64,000 nt of DNA from the NCBI GenBank assembly GCA_947650155.1, contig CANSUS010000001.1, positions 62,001 to 126,000 of the forward strand, in the 5' to 3' direction. A program made the translations under genes and the position numbers. Source of the DNA: an uncultured Lachnospiraceae bacterium (GTDB lineage: Bacteria; Bacillota; Clostridia; Lachnospirales; Lachnospiraceae). The notes beneath the pieces were generated by a model. That model did no database searches and had not been told where the DNA came from. It saw nothing but the letters and a program-made list of their open reading frames with translations. Shown here one piece after another: positions 60,698 to 64,000 of this stretch (its first letter is position 1; each line of letters starts with the position of its first letter).

Positions 60698-62368
60698 TCA
60701 AGCTCTGACATCAAAAGATCTTGCTACGATCGCCTTTGTCTCTGATACATTTTTATCCTGCTTTATGATTTCTTCCATTACATTATTGGAGGAAGATTTT
60801 TCTTTTAATACCACTTCCGCGTGAGTCTGGTAACCTCTTTTTTCAAGTCTCTGCGTCAAAATAGACATATGTTCCTCTAAAAAGTCTATCATAGATTCAT
60901 CCTGCAGGTAAAACTTTGTACTTACTCTTTCCTTTTGCATTGCCACATACACATCCAGCATTCCAAGATGCGGCATATCCAGATGAAGCAGTGCGCTAAC
61001 GTTTCCATCCCTTTTCGCCAGATTTTTTTTATTGGTATAGACATACAGTTCCCCGTGCGCAGTATCTCCTGCCATTTTAAGAGGAATCTGCACATAAGTA
61101 AACATTTGATTTAGCTGATTTAAAAAATCCACGTTCTGATTGATGTTCTGCAGAGATTTTGCCACCGGAATCTCTGATTTTCCTGCTCCGTCCAGAATCT
61201 GCATCAACTTGGAAGTCTGATTTTTTAAATTAGCATAATATTCATCCATCGCTTCTTTTGTAACCTGTTCCGGCTTTAAAAGGAGCTGATTGCCAAGCTC
61301 TCCTGCAAACAGTCTGCCAAATTCTTTAGAATGAAACAATTTTGTCAGATTTTCAGAACTTAAATTCTCATTTTGTAAAAGTTCCATCAGCTGTTTCGTA
61401 TCCAGCTGTCCTTTTTCAAACAGACCGATCTTTTCTTCGCTTACTCCAAGTCCCCTTAATAACGCCGTAAATTCCCTTGCTTCTGATGCGGAAAGAAGTC
61501 TGTTTATCCCCGTTTCCTGTGTTCCGGCTTCCCCGTCTGTTTTTACTGCGTTCGTTTGATTTCCGCCGCCTCCATTTTCATCCGGTTTCTTTAACAGTAC
61601 CTGTCCTTCCTGCATTTCATCAGTCTCTAACGCCTGTTTTAATACGACGCTTTCCTGACCGTCCCCTGCCGCAAAATTTAAAAGCTGTCTGAAAAATTCC
61701 GGCGTTTCCCCGGCTCCTTTTATATTGCTTAAAAGTTCTGTAATCTGATTTTGTATCTCTGCGATTCCATCTGCGATCTTATGGTTATAATTTTTATAAG
61801 CTTCAAATTGCTCTATATTTTCCTGTGTAACCGGAAGCTTCATCCGCGCCATCTGTACAATTGTTTCCACGTCTGCATCAGGAAAAGTCATCAGTTCTTT
61901 ATTTACATTAAGAAGAGTATCTTTATCAATCGGCATTCCTTCCTTCATAAGAGTATTCACCATTTCCACCGTCTTATCCGTTACCGGAAGGCTGGCTTCA
62001 TTTAACGCTTTCATTACGCTTTCGTCCATCGTAAGATTGATGGACAGGGGAACTAAAGAAAGCAGGGAACCTGTATTGCTTTTTACCTGAAAACTCATAA
62101 GCTGTCCGATATTAATGCCAATCTGACTGTCCAGTGTTGCGTTTAACATCATTTCTCTGCCTAACAGAAGCTGTACCTGATTTCCCTGTGTCCCAACCAC
62201 TTCTCCCTGTATCATCTGTCCGGGAAGTAAAGACAGCAGTTTTGCCGATACTGCGCTGTTGTTTATATTAAGCGAATCCGCCGGAACCGATACATTGCCG
62301 TTTCCCTGCGTATTTACCGTATTTGTATTGCCATGAAGCTGAAAAAAATTTGACAAATTAAATGACAT
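60698..62368 (-). CDS. FliK-like protein (YlqG type)
   Basis: A 556-aa protein with a Gln/Asn/Ser-rich N-terminus and a C-terminal hook-length-control-like domain (TYVQIPLKMAGDTAHGELYV to MEEIIKQDK). In B. subtilis the equivalent pair YlqG/YlqH lies in the same rnhB cluster. Its function is uncertain; it may regulate a secretion process together with the FlhB-like protein. Confidence 0.8.
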   Translation of the reverse strand: MSFNLSNFFQLHGNTNTVNTQGNGNVSVPADSLNINNSAVSAKLLSLLPGQMIQGEVVGTQGNQVQLLLGREMMLNATLDSQIGINIGQLMSFQVKSNTGSLLSLVPLSINLTMDESVMKALNEASLPVTDKTVEMVNTLMKEGMPIDKDTLLNVNKELMTFPDADVETIVQMARMKLPVTQENIEQFEAYKNYNHKIADGIAEIQNQITELLSNIKGAGETPEFFRQLLNFAAGDGQESVVLKQALETDEMQEGQVLLKKPDENGGGGNQTNAVKTDGEAGTQETGINRLLSASEAREFTALLRGLGVSEEKIGLFEKGQLDTKQLMELLQNENLSSENLTKLFHSKEFGRLFAGELGNQLLLKPEQVTKEAMDEYYANLKNQTSKLMQILDGAGKSEIPVAKSLQNINQNVDFLNQLNQMFTYVQIPLKMAGDTAHGELYVYTNKKNLAKRDGNVSALLHLDMPHLGMLDVYVAMQKERVSTKFYLQDESMIDFLEEHMSILTQRLEKRGYQTHAEVVLKEKSSSNNVMEEIIKQDKNVSETKAIVARSFDVRA

Positions 62369-62394
62369 GCTACCCCTTCCTTTGCACCGAGATC

Positions 62395-63153
62395 TTAAAT
62401 AAAATTTTTAATGAATGTTCTCCGGTGAATTGGTGTCGGTCCGTATTTCTTTAATGCTTCAATATGTGCCTGCGCGCCATAGCCTTTATGAGAAGCAAAT
62501 CCATATTCCGGGAATACCTTATCATACTCCGTCATCAGTCTGTCCCTTGTTACTTTGGCAATAATGCTTGCTGCAGCGATGGACACACTTTTCGCATCTC
62601 CTTTTATGATTGGCACCTGTCTGATCGAAATATCAGGAATCGTCACCGCATCATTTAATAATATATCGGGTAAAACGTCCAATTTACTAATGGCTTCTCT
62701 CATCGCTTCATAAGTTGCCTGCAAAATATTAATCTCATCGATTCTTTCGGGCGATGCGTAACCGATTCCACAGGAAACTGCATTTTCCATGATCACTTCA
62801 TAAAGTTCTTCTCTTTTCTTTTCCGACAACTGCTTGGAATCATTCAAATACAGTATCCGGCAGTCCTTTGGAAGGATGACGGCGCCTGCCACTACCGGAC
62901 CTGCGAGAGGGCCTCTCCCCACTTCATCGATCCCGCAGACAAAACCAAATTTCTCATATTCCCGTTCATATACTTTCAGGTTTTCCGTTCGAGCCTTTTC
63001 CTGTTCCAAAGCTGCAATCCGTTTTTCTGCTTTTGCAATTAACGCTCTGACACCGCTTCTTGTATCTGTTTTATATTCCTGAATGAATTCAGGCAGCTCC
63101 TCTTCCTTCGCTGCCTGAAAAATATTTTTTATTTCACTAATCTTTATCTCCAT
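62395..63153 (-). CDS. rnhB: Ribonuclease HII
   Basis: Removes ribonucleotides embedded in DNA. The signature GIDEVGRGPLAGPVVAGAVI holds the first two catalytic acids, followed by LNDSKQLSEKKRE and SIIAKVTRDRLM. The N-terminal 70 residues are the helical extension known for YlqF-linked RnhB. The ATG at 63153 is chosen over a GTG at 63168. Confidence 0.95.
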   Translation of the reverse strand: MEIKISEIKNIFQAAKEEELPEFIQEYKTDTRSGVRALIAKAEKRIAALEQEKARTENLKVYEREYEKFGFVCGIDEVGRGPLAGPVVAGAVILPKDCRILYLNDSKQLSEKKREELYEVIMENAVSCGIGYASPERIDEINILQATYEAMREAISKLDVLPDILLNDAVTIPDISIRQVPIIKGDAKSVSIAAASIIAKVTRDRLMTEYDKVFPEYGFASHKGYGAQAHIEALKKYGPTPIHRRTFIKNFI

Positions 63154-63171
63154 GCCCACCTCTATCACAGA

Positions 63172-63711
63172 TTATTGATGTTTCAAAATACCAAATTTTG
63201 AAAACGGCCATATTCTCAGCCATGCGCGCCCAACAATATTCTCTCTTTGAATATTTCCAACAACTTCTGTTCTGCTGTCCACGCTGTCATTGCGATTATC
63301 GCCTAATACAAAATACTCATCCTCTCCTAAAGTAATTCCCTCCGATGCTCTTCCCGGATCTGCAATTACGGCTCTCCCATAAGATTCTTCCAGCAGCTCG
63401 TCATTAATATAGATATTCCCCTCTGTATCAATGCGTACCGTTTCTCCGGGCAGCCCAATAATACGTTTTATATAGTAGGTATCATCTTCATATTCAAAAG
63501 GGAATACAATGATGTCAAACCGCTGCGGATCGTGAAAGCGATAGGTAATTTTGTCTACAATTAAATTATCCCCGTGACTTAATGTATTTTCCATTGAACT
63601 TCCACTGACCTGCGTACGCTGTCCGACATAATGTATGCAAAGCCATGTCAGACATAAAACAATGAGCAGATAAATGCTTGTACTGAGTATTTCTTTTAAT
63701 GCTTTATTCAT
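63172..63711 (-). CDS. lepB: Signal peptidase I
   Basis: A 179-aa membrane protease with one N-terminal helix (SIYLLIVLCLTWLCIHYVG). The catalytic Ser is in SGSSMENTL and the Lys in YIKRIIGLPGE; GDNRNDSVDSR is the box E motif. It cleaves signal peptides of exported proteins. Its start overlaps the rbgA stop by 8 nt. Confidence 0.95.
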   Translation of the reverse strand: MNKALKEILSTSIYLLIVLCLTWLCIHYVGQRTQVSGSSMENTLSHGDNLIVDKITYRFHDPQRFDIIVFPFEYEDDTYYIKRIIGLPGETVRIDTEGNIYINDELLEESYGRAVIADPGRASEGITLGEDEYFVLGDNRNDSVDSRTEVVGNIQRENIVGRAWLRIWPFSKFGILKHQ

Positions 63712-64000
63712 CCTGTTCTTTCATCCCTTCCGGAAACTCTAAAGTAATTTTCCCTAATTTACCGCTTCTGAAATCTTCCATTATTAAGGCTGCCGTTTTA
63801 TCCAGATCAGGTATTTCCCCTTTTTTGAAACATCGTCTGCTTATGCAGATATTTTGAAGCAGTTCATATGCTTCTCCCGTTTCTTCTATTTGATAACGGT
63901 CCTTTAGCGCATTGGGATAATTTTTTGATAAAAAGTCAATCAATTCCATTGCAAGTTCATCCATATGAAGTATCTCATCATTCATGGAACCGATAAACGC
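63704..64000 (-). CDS. rbgA: Ribosome biogenesis GTPase RbgA (YlqF), C-terminus only
   Basis: The frame is open to the window edge, so the N-terminal GTPase domain lies outside. The visible 98 residues (AFIGSMNDEILHMDELAMEL to LEFPEGMKEQDE) match the C-terminal helical domain of YlqF, with the typical DLDKTAALIMEDFRSGKLGK end. The neighbours lepB and rnhB are the usual ones. Confidence 0.9.
   Translation of the reverse strand, partial: AFIGSMNDEILHMDELAMELIDFLSKNYPNALKDRYQIEETGEAYELLQNICISRRCFKKGEIPDLDKTAALIMEDFRSGKLGKITLEFPEGMKEQDE

Noticed and set aside
1-64000. tRNA or rRNA genes and tRNA-type attachment sites
   Set aside because: No cloverleaf-like or rRNA sequence was recognised on either strand by eye; both elements use cotJC and not a tRNA gene.

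Overview
The window comes from a low-GC, endospore-forming, anaerobic Firmicute, most likely a member of Lachnospiraceae. Support comes from spoIVA with a textbook sigma-E promoter, spoVAF, a cotJABC operon, an [FeFe]-hydrogenase, an anaerobic class III ribonucleotide reductase (nrdDG) and the housekeeping run rbgA-lepB-rnhB-ylqG-ylqH-yraN. Almost all chromosomal genes lie on the minus strand.

Layout. 1-4.9 kb: gltX (cut by the window edge), a group-B-type [FeFe]-hydrogenase, feoB-feoA with two Fur-like boxes. 5.1-38.0 kb: the spore-coat operon cotJA-cotJB-cotJC-sod, in which cotJC is cut twice by site-specific elements. 38.0-40.2 kb: a frameshifted DUF1538/P-II-like pair. 40.4-47.8 kb: DUF4234 protein, DegV, spoVAF, dut, nrdG, nrdD (paired NrdR-type boxes) and a WYL regulator. 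47.9-56.1 kb: small membrane protein, rnhA, MutS-like ATPase, a purine/pyrimidine salvage group (NCS2 permease, MTA/SAH deaminase, cdd, pnp) and spoIVA. 56.2-64 kb: TPR-DUF4037-DUF4125 protein, DUF6472, pgeF and the yraN...rbgA cluster.

The central observation is the interrupted cotJC (manganese-catalase-like coat protein). It is present as three segments: 5555-5743, 33848-34185 and 37368-37470. Joining them at the short words shared by each pair of junctions (GGCACC for element 1, GGTGAAGC for element 2) gives exactly 630 nt, a 209-aa reading frame with all five expected Mn ligands and no stop or frameshift. Each interruption is an element whose serine recombinase gene ends about 62 nt inside its left end. 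Element 1 (28.1 kb) is a conjugative element: parAB, a pCW3-like tcp transfer locus (tcpK-like, oriT-like dyad cluster, tyrosine-recombinase relaxase tcpM, tcpA, C, D, E, F, G, H), a candidate replication initiator with iterons, and a surface-protein operon. Element 2 (3.2 kb) contains only a recombinase and a soluble zinc-binding (CZB) chemoreceptor. The arrangement resembles the developmentally excised skin element in sigK, but here two unrelated-sized elements sit in one spore-coat gene. A Cu/Zn-SOD-like gene overlaps the cotJC stop codon, so its coupling to the cotJ promoter would also depend on both excisions.

Within element 1, an identical or near-identical 36-bp promoter-proximal box occurs three times (before the transfer operon, before the surface-protein operon and before a truncated duplicate of the first transfer gene), suggesting one regulator switches these units together. 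A divergent XRE repressor with a 17-bp-arm inverted-repeat operator and a second promoter with a palindrome in its spacer add further control points. That excision actually happens, and when, is inference from sequence alone.
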